A stretch of DNA of 64,000 nt from Echria macrotheca (lineage: Eukaryota > Ascomycota > Sordariomycetes > Sordariales > Schizotheciaceae), in NCBI GenBank assembly GCA_030411725.1, contig MU839828.1, positions 2,976,001 through 3,040,000 of the forward strand. The letters run 5' to 3'. Under the pieces are notes generated by a model that ran no database searches, was not told the origin of the DNA, and saw nothing but the letters and a program-made list of their open reading frames with translations. The stretch's first letter is position 1. Each line of letters opens with the position of its first letter. The position numbers and the translations under genes are program-made. This document shows positions 24,271 through 34,762 of the stretch, in pieces.

Positions 24271-25921
24271 ATGTCTGCCCAAAAAGATCTCCAAGACCTC
24301 CTGCGTCTGCTCACGGTTGGCCGCAAAATCCCGATGCTGCAGGCCATGACGCACATCAAGTCGCTGCAGACCGTGAACCTCAAAAGGTGGGTACCTCATG
24401 ACATCTAACACCATCCCTCACCAAAGTAACCGGCCCAGTATCCAGCAAATAGCAGACGCTCCTCTGCCAACCGTCGAAGAGGCCATCAAGGATGCAAAGG
24501 CGGCCAAGTTGTTGCAATCAGCCTGCAAAGCGGCAGTCAAGCGAGGCGACCTCGGCGCCACCGGAAAGCGGGATGCACCGTCAACCTCATCAGGGGTTCC
24601 TCCGGCGAAACGAGCCAGGAGAGATGACGGCACTGGACTGGGAGGGCCGGCGGAGCTAACACCCCAGGAACTGGAACGGTCGCTGGAGCTGCCGCTGAAC
24701 ATGGACGAGGAGCGCATCAACGAAACGGTCCTCCAAACTAATCGGGCACCGCTGGTCTTGGCGTTTGCTGTCGAGCTGCTGCGGTACACGATGCCCGAGC
24801 AACCGCTTTCCAGTCGTCTAAGTCTCGCACAGGCGGTGGTAAGCGCCAACTCACGGTCGAAAGCTGTCAGTATCGGGATCGAGAAGGGGCCGAGTGCGGA
24901 TGAGCAGGGCTACGGCGAGGGCCAACCACGGGTGTCGGTCATGGGGAGAGAGATTGCCGTCCTCAAACGGGGTGGCTACGAATGGAAAGGTGATGAGACT
25001 GTGGGTGGGGGTCAGACGGATGTCACGGCAGACACACAGACGACTACACAAGCGTCAACCGCGACCCTAGGGTCGTTGCCGCCAAAGACTATCTGGGCGA
25101 CAAGCCAGCCTGTTACACTGAAATCGTCGACGTTTATCGCGCGCGCTACACAGCTGAGTGACCCTGCGCAGCGCAAACAGCTGATCCAGTCTCTGCTGAA
25201 CGAAAACCCGAAACTCAAGACTGCGACGCACAACGCCTGGGCGTACCGTGTTAGTTCTCCTGGGGGCCGCATCCGTGAGGAATCCTTCGACGACGGCGAG
25301 TCAGGCTGTGGAAACTTGATGCTGCGCGTCATGCGCGAACACAACGCCGTCGATACCCTCGTGGTACTAACCCGATGGTTCGGGGGTATCATGTTGGGTC
25401 CCGACAGGTGGCGCCTGATGAGGAATGTGGTCACAGGCGCGCTGAGCGAACGACTACGACGAAGCGGCCACGAGGTTGCCCTAGGTGGCGAGGCAGTATG
25501 GGGTCTCGACCTGGAAGCTGCGCGGAGTAAAGGGACGGTGGGAGGCTATGGGAGCGGCACAAAGCAGCACCAGAGCACGGGGGTGGTGGGGATGCAGATC
25601 CATACGCCTGAGGGGGCAAGGTCGTATCTGCTCAAGAGCTTTGCGACGGCGCCAAAGGAGGACTCTGAAGGGTCGCCGCCTAAAAAGAAGACGGCTAAGG
25701 CGATGGAGGCAGAGAAGGAGGAGAATTTGGGGTTATTGCTCGGGGCGTTGAGGTTGGTGTTTGACAGCTGGGCGGATCATTTGGCCGTGGGCGAGCTGGA
25801 TCGGAGGGCGTGGTCATGGTATGTTGCTGTACGTCCGGCGGTTGATTCTGGGCCATCGGGATGGGGGGCAAAGGGGGTTTTAAGGCTGAGTGATATTTTG
25901 AAGCTGAGGAGAAGTGCTTGA
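24271..25921 (+). CDS. IMPACT/UPF0029-domain protein with N-terminal helical module, 532 aa
   Basis: Exons are 24271-24386 and 24439-25921 (1599 nt). The first exon begins MSAQKDLQDLLRLLTVGRK and continues through the 52-bp intron into KSIQQIADAPLPTVEEAIKD. Together these form a helical, helix-hairpin-helix-like module of about 75 residues. A polar linker with PPAKRARRDD follows. The IMPACT domain occupies about 255-368: IWATSQPVTLKSSTFIARA, THNAWAYRV, ESFDDGESGCGNLMLRVM, VVLTRWFGGIMLGPDRWRLM. This is the fold of yeast Yih1 and mammalian IMPACT, which bind GCN1 and restrain GCN2. This protein lacks the N-terminal RWD domain that Yih1 uses for GCN1 binding, so a GCN2 role should not be assumed. 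The C-terminal 150 residues are unrecognised. The short first exon is easily missed. Confidence 0.87.
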
Positions 25922-26513
25922 TCGAGGTGCGGTCTGGACAAGGGGATCGCAGATTTGGTGGGTTACGATGATAACGATACCTCAGGATTATGAGTAAACG
26001 AACCATTTCGAATTTAGAATGACAATAACATCCGATTTTGTACAGCATTCCTTTCCAATCTAAATGCCAGGGTGATCTCACAGCGAAATGGTCTCCCGTC
26101 GTTCAGATTCAAGATCCAGGGTTAGGGTCCCACCATCCATCCCTGCATTCCGAAAGCCACACCCGTGCATCCCCACGTGACCAATCCAGCTCTGGAAACA
26201 CCTCGTGCAACCGCCATCGCTCAGTCAGTCACAGCTGTCGGGTCCGATCCAGAGAGCTCCTCCTCCACACATCACCGCCCGTCGGCCCCTCTCCACTCTC
26301 GACCACCACCAGCAGCAGTCGGCAGGTACGCTTTTTTCTTTCCGTCGTTCTCTCCCTCCCCCACCCACCCCAATCTCCCCAAAATACTCCCTCCATCATC
26401 ACCCGACCGCGTCAATTGAAAAGCCCGCACGCACGCCCCCAACCCGCAATCCGCACACAGCACACAGCTAACCCGGACATCACCACAAACGCAGACCACC
26501 CCCTCCACAAAAA
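25922..26513. other. Promoter and leader of the complex I ESSS gene
   Basis: This stretch holds the 3' region of the IMPACT gene and a strongly C/A-rich leader (about 26250-26513) typical of highly expressed fungal housekeeping genes. I see no gene. Confidence 0.5.
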
Positions 26514-26949
26514 ATGCCGATCCGCCCACCCCCCGCGATGTCCTCCCTCCGGACCGTCTGCTCCCGCTCCCGCTCCCGAGCGACGGGAGCGCCCTTCTCC
26601 ACGACCGCCCGCCGTCAAGGAGGAGGAGGTGCCCAATACGACCCGCCGACCGGCTGGCTATTCGGGGTCAAGCCGGGCGAGAAGTACGAGAAGGAAGGGT
26701 GGGAGAATATTTGGTTCTACGGGTTCTACGGCAGTCTGGGGGCGTTTGCTGTTGCTTATGCTTTTAAGCCTGATACTTCGTATGTTTTCTTTACTCACTC
26801 ACAAAAAGAATGGGTGTGTGGTGGGAGGGTGGTGTGTGTGCTGACGAACGCGAAACAGGATACAAACTTGGGCGCTCGAGGAGGCCCGTAGGAGATTAGA
26901 AGCTGAGGGTATCTTGGAGGATCCTTTTCCTGCTGGGGGAAAGAATTAG
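26514..26949 (+). CDS. NADH:ubiquinone oxidoreductase ESSS subunit (NDUFB11 family), 118 aa
   Basis: Exons are 26514-26779 and 26859-26949; the split codon TC|G gives DTSIQTWALEEARRRL and the frame closes at TAG 26947-26949 (357 nt). This is an accessory subunit of respiratory complex I in the inner mitochondrial membrane. The first 35 residues are Arg/Ser/Thr/Ala-rich with no acidic residue (mitochondrial import). The core YDPPTGWLFGVKPGEKYEKE is the conserved ESSS signature, followed by a single membrane segment (about residues 65-84, IWFYGFYGSLGAFAVAYAF) and a charged tail with EEARRRLEAEGILEDPFP. Length and order fit fungal ESSS proteins. A second in-frame ATG eight codons downstream could also be used; the first was chosen because it lengthens the targeting signal. 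Confidence 0.88.
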
Positions 26950-27391
26950 CTTCGATACAAGATGATGATGGGGATGAGAGGATGGATGGGGGGTGAGGAG
27001 GAGGAAAGGTGTATGCACATATTAGGTTGGGACTCGGATGGGGAATACAAAACCCCGTAGACGGAGGAAACTACCAAATTCACAAATCACGGTTATGTAC
27101 ATGTTGCTGTTGCTATTCACGGCGTTTTTTGTTGATCGTCCATAACACATTGGTGGTGACCAAGGTGAGATGATTGCCCATGCTATGATGAGCACCTCAG
27201 AAAAGCTGCGTCTCGATCGTTCCAGGGAGGCCGGCTCGGCTGGCCGTGTGGTAGATGGTACTGACTCATCCCTTGGTCGATGGCTCAAAGGTATGACATC
27301 AGGGAGAGTTGCACCTCAATACGACAGTAAATTAAAACTTTTGCCCGCTGAACTGATCCTATATACACAGCTACACCAAATCTAGGTATCT
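26950..27391. other. Convergent spacer between the ESSS and BCAT genes
   Basis: This short 3'-to-3' spacer should hold both terminators. I see no coding frame or repeat worth naming. Confidence 0.5.
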
Positions 27392-28682
27392 CTAACAAAC
27401 GTAGCTCCACTCGTGCTCATCATCACCGTACTGCCTGTCCTCCATCCACGTCTTCATCTTGGCCGCGATCTCGCCAGACTCCTCGTGGTCCTGCAGCCCG
27501 CAGTGCACCAGCTTACCCCTCCAGCTGATCGACCTCACCGGGCTCACAATCGCAGCGGTACCGGCGCCAAACGCCTCAATCAGACGTCCCTCGTTGGCCG
27601 CCTCGTCAATCTCCTTCATCGTGTACTTGCGCTCCTCAATCTTCCAGCCCTCAGGCGCGAGCCTCTCACGCGCCAACGAAAGCACCGAGTCCCGAGTAAC
27701 ACCCTCCAGGATGGTCCCGTCCAGCGGCGCCGTAACCAACGTCTTCTGGCCCGTCTCCTTGTCCCGCATGGCTACGAAGAAGTTCATGGTACCAACCTCG
27801 GTCACGTACTCCTCCTCGCCAAACAACCACAGGTTCTGCTGGAAGCCGCGGCTCATAGCCTCGCGCTGCGGAACAATGCACGGCGCATAGTTGGCGCCGA
27901 GCTTCTTGTCGCCGACGCCGCCGGGCCAGGCGCGCACGGCGTAGTCGGTAGCCTCGAGCGACACCGCCTTGAACCCGGTCGGGTAGTACGGGCCGACGGG
28001 GGAGGCGATGACATAAAGAAGCGCAGAGCCCGGCGGTCCGACGCCGAGTGTTTTTTGGGTGCCAATCATGGTCGGGCGCAGGTACAGCGAGTAGCCGCGC
28101 TGCTCGGGGATGAAGCGGCTCTCGAGCTTGGCGAAGGTGGCGATCAGGTCGATCAGCGCCGTGGGCGCAAACGTGGGCAGCGCGATGCGGGCGGCCGATT
28201 TGTTGAAGCGCTCCATGTTCTTGTCTGGGCGGAAGAGGCGGATCTTGCCCTCGCGGTCCTTGTAGGCCTTCATGCCCTCGAAGCACTCAAAGGCGTAGTG
28301 GAAGACGCATGTCGCGGGGTCGAGCGAGAGGTTTTGGTAGGGCGTGATGTGGGGGGCCAGCCAGCCGGACGTCTTGTTCCACTCGATCGTGAGCATGTGG
28401 TCTGTTGAGGAAAAGTCAGCGGTGTCTCGAGAGTGCGAGGACGGAGTAGGTACCGGTGAAGTTCCTCCCGAAGATGAGGTCCTCCGGCTTCTTGAGCGCC
28501 CCCGGGGTCGTGGTCTTCTCGACCACCAGCTTGCTCGGGTCAATGTCCTGCGGCTTCGAGTCGGACGCCGCTTCTGGAGTAATGCTGTACTGCCGCACCG
28601 ACTGGAATACTCCTAGCGACCTCGAGACCGGTGGTATCGCCGCCCTGAGGGGTGCACAACGAGAAAACATTGGCCGCATCAT
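27392..28682 (-). CDS. BAT1: Branched-chain amino-acid aminotransferase, mitochondrial, 412 aa
   Basis: Exons are 28454-28682 and 27392-28401 (1239 nt); the junction G|AC reads NFTDHMLTIEWN. The enzyme is a fold-type IV PLP transaminase that interconverts Leu, Ile and Val with their 2-oxo acids using glutamate/2-oxoglutarate. The N terminus (MMRPMFSRCAPLRAAIPPVSR) is basic and hydroxylated, so a mitochondrial location is likely. Family motifs are WLAPHITPYQNLSLDPA, VFHYAFECFEGMKAY, RLFRPDKNMERFNKSAARI, YLRPTMIGT and the PLP-lysine region GGVGDKKLGANYAP, where Lys about 243 is the expected Schiff-base residue. VGTMNFF, LDGTILEGVTRDSVL and EAFGAGTAAIVSPV follow. All look intact. The true start is the first of two adjacent ATGs; the open frame upstream has no other ATG. 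The gene is divergent from the SCY1-like gene, with CCAAT boxes between them. Confidence 0.95.
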
Positions 28683-29423
28683 GTTGGGCCACAAATAAGA
28701 AGAATGGATGAAATAAATGAACCCTCAGGCTGTCTCGCGAACTGTCTAGTCAATTGGCGTTTTGTGAAGAATAATGCGACTAAATACTGAGGGGGAAAGC
28801 ACACCGCAAGGTCGCCGAAAAGAGAGAGGATTGGTCAGGCAAAGGGCGTCGGTGAGCGTCGGCGCGGGTTGTGAGTCTTCAAAAAGCTCGGAGCTGTATC
28901 GGAGCTCGAGGTTGTAACGAATTGGCCCAATCAGGGGTCATGCTGGGATTGCAGTTGCTGCACGTCGGCTTGATTACCGCTGTGTCGCCGCTGATAAGCG
29001 TGACTCCGCTGTCTTCTGCTGCAAGGTCCCCTGAAACACAGAGGGACAGCCGCTAGAGACAGTACCCAATCAGCTTGTGTCGCTGTTTGCGGCCCAGCTT
29101 CAGCCTTGCCAAGTGATGTGTCTGTTAAGACCCAAGCTCCAAAAAGTCGCGATATTCCGCTCAGCTGGCCTCGACAGCACTCCTCTCCGCTTGACCCAAC
29201 ACCGATGTCCGCCATCGACGGTCGCCACAACAGCGAGAATCTGTAGCCGAGATATCGAGAGATTTCCGATGCGGCGACGGCATTAATCAATTGAAGCCAC
29301 ACACATCCGACGCACCACATGTCTCCCGGGCTGATCCCCGCCCTCGTCGCCCCTCCGAATCGCGTGCCTTAGACGCCGTGCCATGATAGCCAGCGCCATC
29401 GTCGCTGCCAGAACGACGCGAAA
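28683..29423. promoter_or_regulatory. Divergent BCAT/SCY1 promoter with several CCAAT boxes
   Basis: This 741-bp intergenic region carries CCAAT pentamers on both strands: ATTGG at about 28752 and at 28830-28834, a back-to-back pair ATTGGCCCAAT at 28921-28931, and CCAATCA from 29066. The CCAAT-binding HAP complex is a known activator of fungal mitochondrial and amino-acid genes, which suits the aminotransferase side. Occupancy is inferred. No coding frame here is convincing. Confidence 0.5.
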
Positions 29424-32400
29424 ATGCTCTCCAACGCACTAAAGTCCTTTTCGGGCACCCCGATCACGACCGGGTATCAAATCTCGGCCAACCCCACGTC
29501 GACGGCGGGGCCCTGGAAGATCTACAGCGCAAAGAAGAAAGCCACGGGCAAAGAATACTCGCTGTTCGTCTTTGACAAGAAATCCCTCGATACTCACAGC
29601 AGCGGTCTCAGTCGGTCCGGCGCTGCCGCTTTTAAAGGGGTCGTGGCCGAGGTTATCGAGAGGCTGAAGAAGGAGGCTTCGTCGCTCGCCAGACTGCGTC
29701 ATCCTAACATCTTGGAACTTGTCGAGCCGGTCGAAGAAACCAGGGGTGGGGGGCTGCAGTTTGTCACAGAACCGGTAACCGCCTCGTTAGCCAGTCTTTT
29801 GCAGGAGAAAGATGAACAGGAGCGGAACGGCGGGGTAGGCGGACGGTCCAGCCGATATGTCACCGAGGACTCAGAGGGCAACCGGAGGCGGCGCGAACTC
29901 GAGATCGATGAGCTGGAGATTCAAAAGGGTCTCCTACAAATCAGCAAAGCGCTCGAGTTTCTGCACGAAAACGCCGGGCTTGTCCATGCCAACCTGACAC
30001 CGGATGCCGTTCTTATCAACGCCAAGGGTGACTGGAAGATCAGCGGCCTTGCGTTCTCCAGCCCGCCTCAGGACTCGGACAAGCCGGTAACCATTGCGCT
30101 CTCCGAGGCTCTTCGTCATGATCCCCGATTACCCCGGACGGTCCAGCTGAACCTCGATTATACCTCGCCCGACTTTGCTGTGGATAACAACCTGACGGTG
30201 GCCGCCGATATCTTTTCGCTTGGGCTTTTATGCATCGCCCTTTACAACTCACCTCACCGGTCCCCTCTGGAGTGTCACTCGAATCTGTCGACATGTAGGA
30301 AGAACTTTAGTTCCTCAGGAGGGATTCCCTCTCAGACAAACAATTTCCTCTCTTCGAGACCAATACCGAGAGATCTGGCGAACTATGTTCTCCCCAGACT
30401 TATCACCCGCCGGCCGGCGCAGCGGATGACGGCCAAAGAGTTCCAGCAGAGCGAATACTTTGACAACATCCTGGTCTCGACAATCCGCTTCCTGGACTCG
30501 TTTCCCGCCAAGACACCGAATGAGAAGCAGTCGTTTCTCAGGGGTCTGATCAAAGTCCTTCCTTCATTTCCTAAATCCGTCATGGAGAAGAAGGTGCTCC
30601 CGGCGTTGCTCGAGGAAATGAAAGACAAGGAACTGCTCTCCTTGATTCTCCACAACGTCTTCAAGATCATCGAGCTCTTGCCTTCCGGGAGAAGAGCATT
30701 CGGGGAAAAGGTCCGACCGAGTCTAAAGGGGATATTTGTGAAACCAACACAAGAAAAAGATGTGTCTAGGGACGCTGGCCTCATGATTATTCTTGAGCAG
30801 CTCCCTGTTATCGCCGATAACTGTTCTGGCGCCGAGTTCAAGGACGGTGAGTATCTTCAGCAAAGACATGTAGTATGATGCTGACTAGTCGAAGATGTAC
30901 TGCCTATCGTGCAGATCGCATTGGAGTCTGCCACGCCCAGCCTTGTCGACGCTGCGCTACGGAGTCTGCCCACAATATTGCCTGTTCTGGACTTTAGCAC
31001 CATCAAGAATGAGCTCTTCCCTGTGATTGCGACCATTTTCAGTAAGACGAACAGTCTGGCGATCAAAGTCAGGGGTTTGCAAGCATTTGTCACTCTCTGT
31101 GGCGGGTCCAACGATCCGGGTGCCAATGACGGGCTTGACGGCTTCGGGCCAGACAAGAAAAAGACGGCGGCCAGTGTCTTGGACAAATATACTATGCAGG
31201 AGAAGATTGTCCCGCTGATCAAAGCTATCAAGACCAAGGAGCCGGCGGTTATGATGGCTGCATTGAACGCGCTGAAAGTCATTGGCCAAGCGGCGGACGC
31301 TGACTTTGTTGCGATGGATATCCTCCCTATTCTGTGGAGTATGAGCTTGGGTCCTCTCCTCGATCTGAAGCAGTTCCAGTCTTTTATGGACTTGATCAAA
31401 TCGCTCTCGAGTCGAGTGGAGGATGAGCAGACGAAAAAGCTCCAGGAGCTGTCGGGAGGCGCCAACTCGGTCTCCAACAATATCAAGGATGACTTTATGT
31501 CGTTTGGCGCCGTCGCTGGCTCCGCTCTGGATGCTAACGGGACAAGCGAGACCGACTTTGAGATGTTGGTTAAGGGGAAAACTGGAGGTGGCGCTTCCAA
31601 CCCGCTGGAGTCAGGATGGGACAGCATGACGTCTCCGGTGGCATCTGTCACGTCGCCGGGTTTGACGTCTGGCGGTAAAACGACCCCTACGCCTGCGTTC
31701 TCTTGGTCGACGCCCAGCCCTGTATCAACGACCAACAACCAGTTCGGGGCGGTGAAGGCACAGCAACCCTCGTTTAGAACTGTGACGCCCGACCTTAACC
31801 GGTTTGAGTCGCTCACGCCAACGTCAACGCAATTTTCTCAGCCATTACAACCAAGTAATACGCAGCCGAACACGGTGTCACCGCTTCAACAGTCGACGAC
31901 TTCCACGGCCGTGAATTGGGGTGCCACCCCGGCGGCCGCGAGCAACCCCTGGTCCACTCCTTCGCAGAGCATGGCATCACAACCGAACGCGCCTACTTCG
32001 GCCTTTGGGTCCATGTCGCTAGGACAGATGCAATCGACCGTGAGCAGCCAGGCCTCGAGGGTCTCGTCGTTCTCACTCCCGCCTCCGCCAGGTGGGAGTT
32101 CAGGGGGTGGAACGTCGACCGTCTCGGGCTTCAGCCTCGCTCCGCCGCCCGGTGGCCCGCAACGGCAAACATCGTTTGGAGGTATGGGAAGCATGGGCTC
32201 TTCCGTGTCGTCGATGGCGTCGCTGTCGACGGGCGGTTCGGGCATGATGGGCGGTATGAACAGTATGAACAACGGGGTAAACAGCATGAACTCGATGATG
32301 AATAAGGCAGGCGGAATGGGTACGAGTATGAATATGGGTATGGGTATGGGAATGGGCATGGGAATGGCCCAGCAGCAGAAGCAGCAGCAGCCACAGTCGC

Positions 32401-32453
32401 AGCAGCCTCAGGGGCAAAAGTCTGGTTTGGATAAATATGCCAGTTTATTATAG
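29424..32453 (+). CDS. SCY1: SCY1/SCYL2-family pseudokinase, 995 aa
   Basis: Exons are 29424-30846 and 30889-32453 (2988 nt). SCYL2-type proteins act in clathrin-dependent trafficking between trans-Golgi and endosomes. An N-terminal kinase-like domain covers about 25-350. Its catalytic motifs are degraded: the HRD position reads HAN (188-190) in GLVHANLTPDAVL, and the DFG position reads SGL (207-209) in DWKISGLAF. Phosphotransfer activity is therefore unlikely. A HEAT-like helical region follows (about 350-660), including RFLDSFPAKTPNEKQSFLRG, KVLPALLEEMKDKELL and LDKYTMQEKIVPLIKAIK. The last 300 residues are disordered and Ser/Thr/Pro-rich, with a Met-Gly repeat (32319-32366), a Gln-rich run and a terminal SGLDKYASLL. 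The C-terminal LDKYxxLL ending is typical of the family as I remember it. The 42-bp intron is very short. Confidence 0.92.
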
Positions 32454-33200
32454 TTGTAGAGACGATACCTGGTGATGAATAGAGGGGCGGGTGATGCTTT
32501 TCTTGCCTTAACACCACGGACATTCCTCACAACCTCGCATCGTCCTTGACACGACGATGTCACTCGAATCGTACCATTTCCGTCGTTCCCCTCTTCCATG
32601 CCGATACCAAAATCGTATCTTATCAGAGACTCGCAAACGGCAAAGGCTCCTTCTTCCTATGTCGAGGAACTCCATAGCACTAGCGAGGTCCCCTTTCTCA
32701 AGTTGCAATCAAATATCTTCTCGATCACCTGTTTCTTCTCTTCGCCTGGAATAATCCGCGCCTTTTTGGCCGCCGCAGCGTACCGAACCGCCCGCCTTGG
32801 GTCTCCTTACCGCTCAGCTGGGGATCGCAGCCTCGCCCGCCGGTAGCCAAACAGACACGCGCACTTGTTAATTGGGCCGCAACACAATGCCGCCCTGGCT
32901 GGCCCTCGGGGACTGGACGGGTGTGCCTCAAATACAATATGTACTCCCCTCGAAAGTTTGACAAGTTTTCACTTTGTCAGCGCTAATAAACAACGCCACG
33001 GTAGCTTTCGGGCATAATTTACCCTGCTGGAACTTTCACAGAACCGTGCACCAGGTTAGAGACCTTGCGAGAGCCCTTGTGCTGGCGATTTTCTAAAACC
33101 CCTGCCTTAGTCCTGTTCACTTACCACGCTAGACAAACTTTCAAGGGGGTAATTGTACCCTCACCGACTCAGCCATCTCGCCCCTTATTAGTGCCTTATC

Positions 33201-33240
33201 GGCCTCATGGTGCCTCACGGTGCCTCACGGGGCCTCATGC
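33201..33240. repeat. Four tandem 10-bp units, candidate protein-binding array
   Basis: Four consecutive decamers fit the pattern KGCCTCAYGG (the last one ends in GC), and a degenerate GTGCCTTATC precedes them. The period equals one helical turn, and the array lies about 120 bp upstream of the TATA box of the zinc-finger gene. Confidence 0.75.
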
Positions 33241-33357
33241 GCACCGAGGTGCAGGACGGATGGGTCGCCTGGTTGTGCCGGGAGCCTCGCTGCTGATTTA
33301 CGATTCTAAACCCGATCACATTGGCCATAGGCCCAGGGACCTTGGGTGGCGGCCAGA

Positions 33358-33363
33358 TATATA
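33358..33363 (+). promoter_or_regulatory. TATA box of the C2H2 gene
   Basis: TATATA lies in a GC-rich surrounding, 25-60 bp before a CT-rich stretch containing CTCAACTCCTTCTC. This is a standard arrangement for a fungal core promoter reading rightwards. Confidence 0.5.
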
Positions 33364-33583
33364 GTGTCGCTCCCCCAACCCGGACCCTTCAGTCATTTTC
33401 TCAACTCCTTCTCAAACCAACTCGGCCCATTGCTCCAAGCCAACAAGTCTGACGCCGGCATTTATCCACCCACGCTTCCCGGCTCGTCTCGCGGCGGCAT
33501 TTGACCGCCCCGGCGGCGCAGGACCGGAGCTTCCGGTCTTGTAGCCGCCAGTCCCAGTTATCAGAGCAAATCCGCCTTGCTAA

Positions 33584-33694
33584 ATGGCGCTGAAGCCCTT
33601 ATTTCCCCCTCTCCTCGTCATTGCGGCTTTCATTTACGACGGTGGACTTGGCCGGCTGGCTCAGCCTTGGTACCGGCGTAATCACTCTACATAA
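33584..33694 (+). CDS. Upstream ORF in the zinc-finger gene leader, 36 codons
   Basis: An ATG at 33584 in the predicted leader (context AAATGG) opens a 36-codon frame that ends at TAA 33692-33694, about 64 nt before the 5' UTR intron. The peptide is hydrophobic in its first half (MALKPLFPPLLVIAAFIYDG). It could lower translation of the main frame. The call depends on the transcript starting near the TATA box at 33358. Confidence 0.35.
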   Translation: MALKPLFPPLLVIAAFIYDGGLGRLAQPWYRRNHST

Positions 33695-33829
33695 ATTTCC
33701 CTTACAGCCTGGGGCTGGAGGCGATTCTTTTTCCTCACGGTTTTCTTTTATCGCTTCGTGAGTGAGCTACCCGTGTAATCTTAGACTCAGTCATCTTCTT
33801 GTTTATGTACACCACTAACCCGTTTGTAG

Positions 33830-34762
33830 ATGCAAGCGGATTTTAGTCATTCATACTCAGAGAAGAAAAGAGATTCGGGCGATCCGAACAGTCACGGAGG
33901 TTGGGTAACAGACACTGGGCACACAGCACCTGGTCGAGATTGGAACCTCTCTCAAATTACAGAGGGGCTTGATTGCGATTTTCCTTGGGGTTTTGCAGGA
34001 GGAAATAATTTGGAATCTCCATTCATGGTGTCGACGCTAAACGGCCCTAACCTTTTCAGCAATATCGAACAGAATACAGCCTTCACCACCACTCAATTCG
34101 ACACGTCGTCCATTCCCATCAACCCCGATTCTGCGCTCACGTTTCCCCCACCACATCAGCAAATCCCGTCAACTGCGGTTCGAGAAGCCGCTCCCAAACT
34201 AGTCAACCCAGGACGCAAAGCACCAGATCCCACAATCGAAACAGAGTCACCCAGGCCTTTTGCTTGTCCTCACAATGGCTGCAAGTGGAGCTTCAAACAA
34301 ACACGGGATCTCAGTCGTCATACCCGGACTGTCCACGCTGGTGATTCCGCGAAAACGCTCGTCTGCCACGAGGATAACTGTGACCGAGCAGGGAAACCAT
34401 TCTCGCGACGCGACAACTATGTCAAGCATCGACGCAACGTCCACGGCATCAGCTCCGGCGCTACGACGAAGGGGAAGAGAAAGGTCAGGGAGCTTGAACA
34501 CCAGCTCTCTGCGTCTCCGGGAGACACGACCCCTTCGAGAAGTCGGGCGACTGGCTACCAAGATGTGGGCAGCGTGACGGACGACAGCGACGTGAGCGAG
34601 GAGGAGTTAGGGGGAATTTCGCGCGAGACTCTTATCAAGATGTACTTACGCGAAAAGAGGAGACGGCGTGATCTGGAAAGGAAGATGGCGGCGCAGAGAC
34701 GGAGGCAGAGGGCCATGTTTTCGAAGTTGTTGGAGGCGAGGTTGGACGAGGAGACTGATTAG
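33830..34762 (+). CDS. C2H2 zinc-finger protein, 310 aa
   Basis: The coding frame is single, but a probable intron ends at the base before the ATG. The N-terminal 140 residues are polar and unrecognised (MQADFSHSYSEKKRD, then an aromatic-acid patch ITEGLDCDFPWGF). Two adjacent C2H2 fingers follow: ACPHNGCKWSFKQTRDLSRH with a second His in RTVH, and VCHEDNCDRAGKPFSRRDNYVKH with a second His in RNVH. The second finger has a longer Cys-to-His loop, a frequent pattern in fungal C2H2 pairs. A basic region KGKRKVRELEHQ follows, then an acid-Ser region and a C-terminal arginine-rich coiled coil (about 268-300, EKRRRRDLERKMAAQRRRQR) that may dimerise. A DNA-binding regulator is likely; its targets cannot be read from sequence. 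Confidence 0.82.
   Translation: MQADFSHSYSEKKRDSGDPNSHGGWVTDTGHTAPGRDWNLSQITEGLDCDFPWGFAGGNNLESPFMVSTLNGPNLFSNIEQNTAFTTTQFDTSSIPINPDSALTFPPPHQQIPSTAVREAAPKLVNPGRKAPDPTIETESPRPFACPHNGCKWSFKQTRDLSRHTRTVHAGDSAKTLVCHEDNCDRAGKPFSRRDNYVKHRRNVHGISSGATTKGKRKVRELEHQLSASPGDTTPSRSRATGYQDVGSVTDDSDVSEEELGGISRETLIKMYLREKRRRRDLERKMAAQRRRQRAMFSKLLEARLDEETD

Larger units (their letters stand above)
32454..33829. promoter_or_regulatory. Promoter and leader of the C2H2 zinc-finger gene
   Basis: The region holds, in order, a 10-bp-period tandem repeat (33201-33240), a TATATA box (33358-33363) followed by a pyrimidine-rich start region (about 33385-33425), an uORF (33584-33694), and a probable 5' UTR intron (GTGAGT donor at 33758, acceptor TTGTAG ending at 33829). 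The intron carries a CTAAC branch-like sequence near 33813 and ends exactly before the ATG. The expected transcript leader is about 430 nt before splicing. I see nothing in 32454-33100 beyond the SCY1 3' region. Confidence 0.6.
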
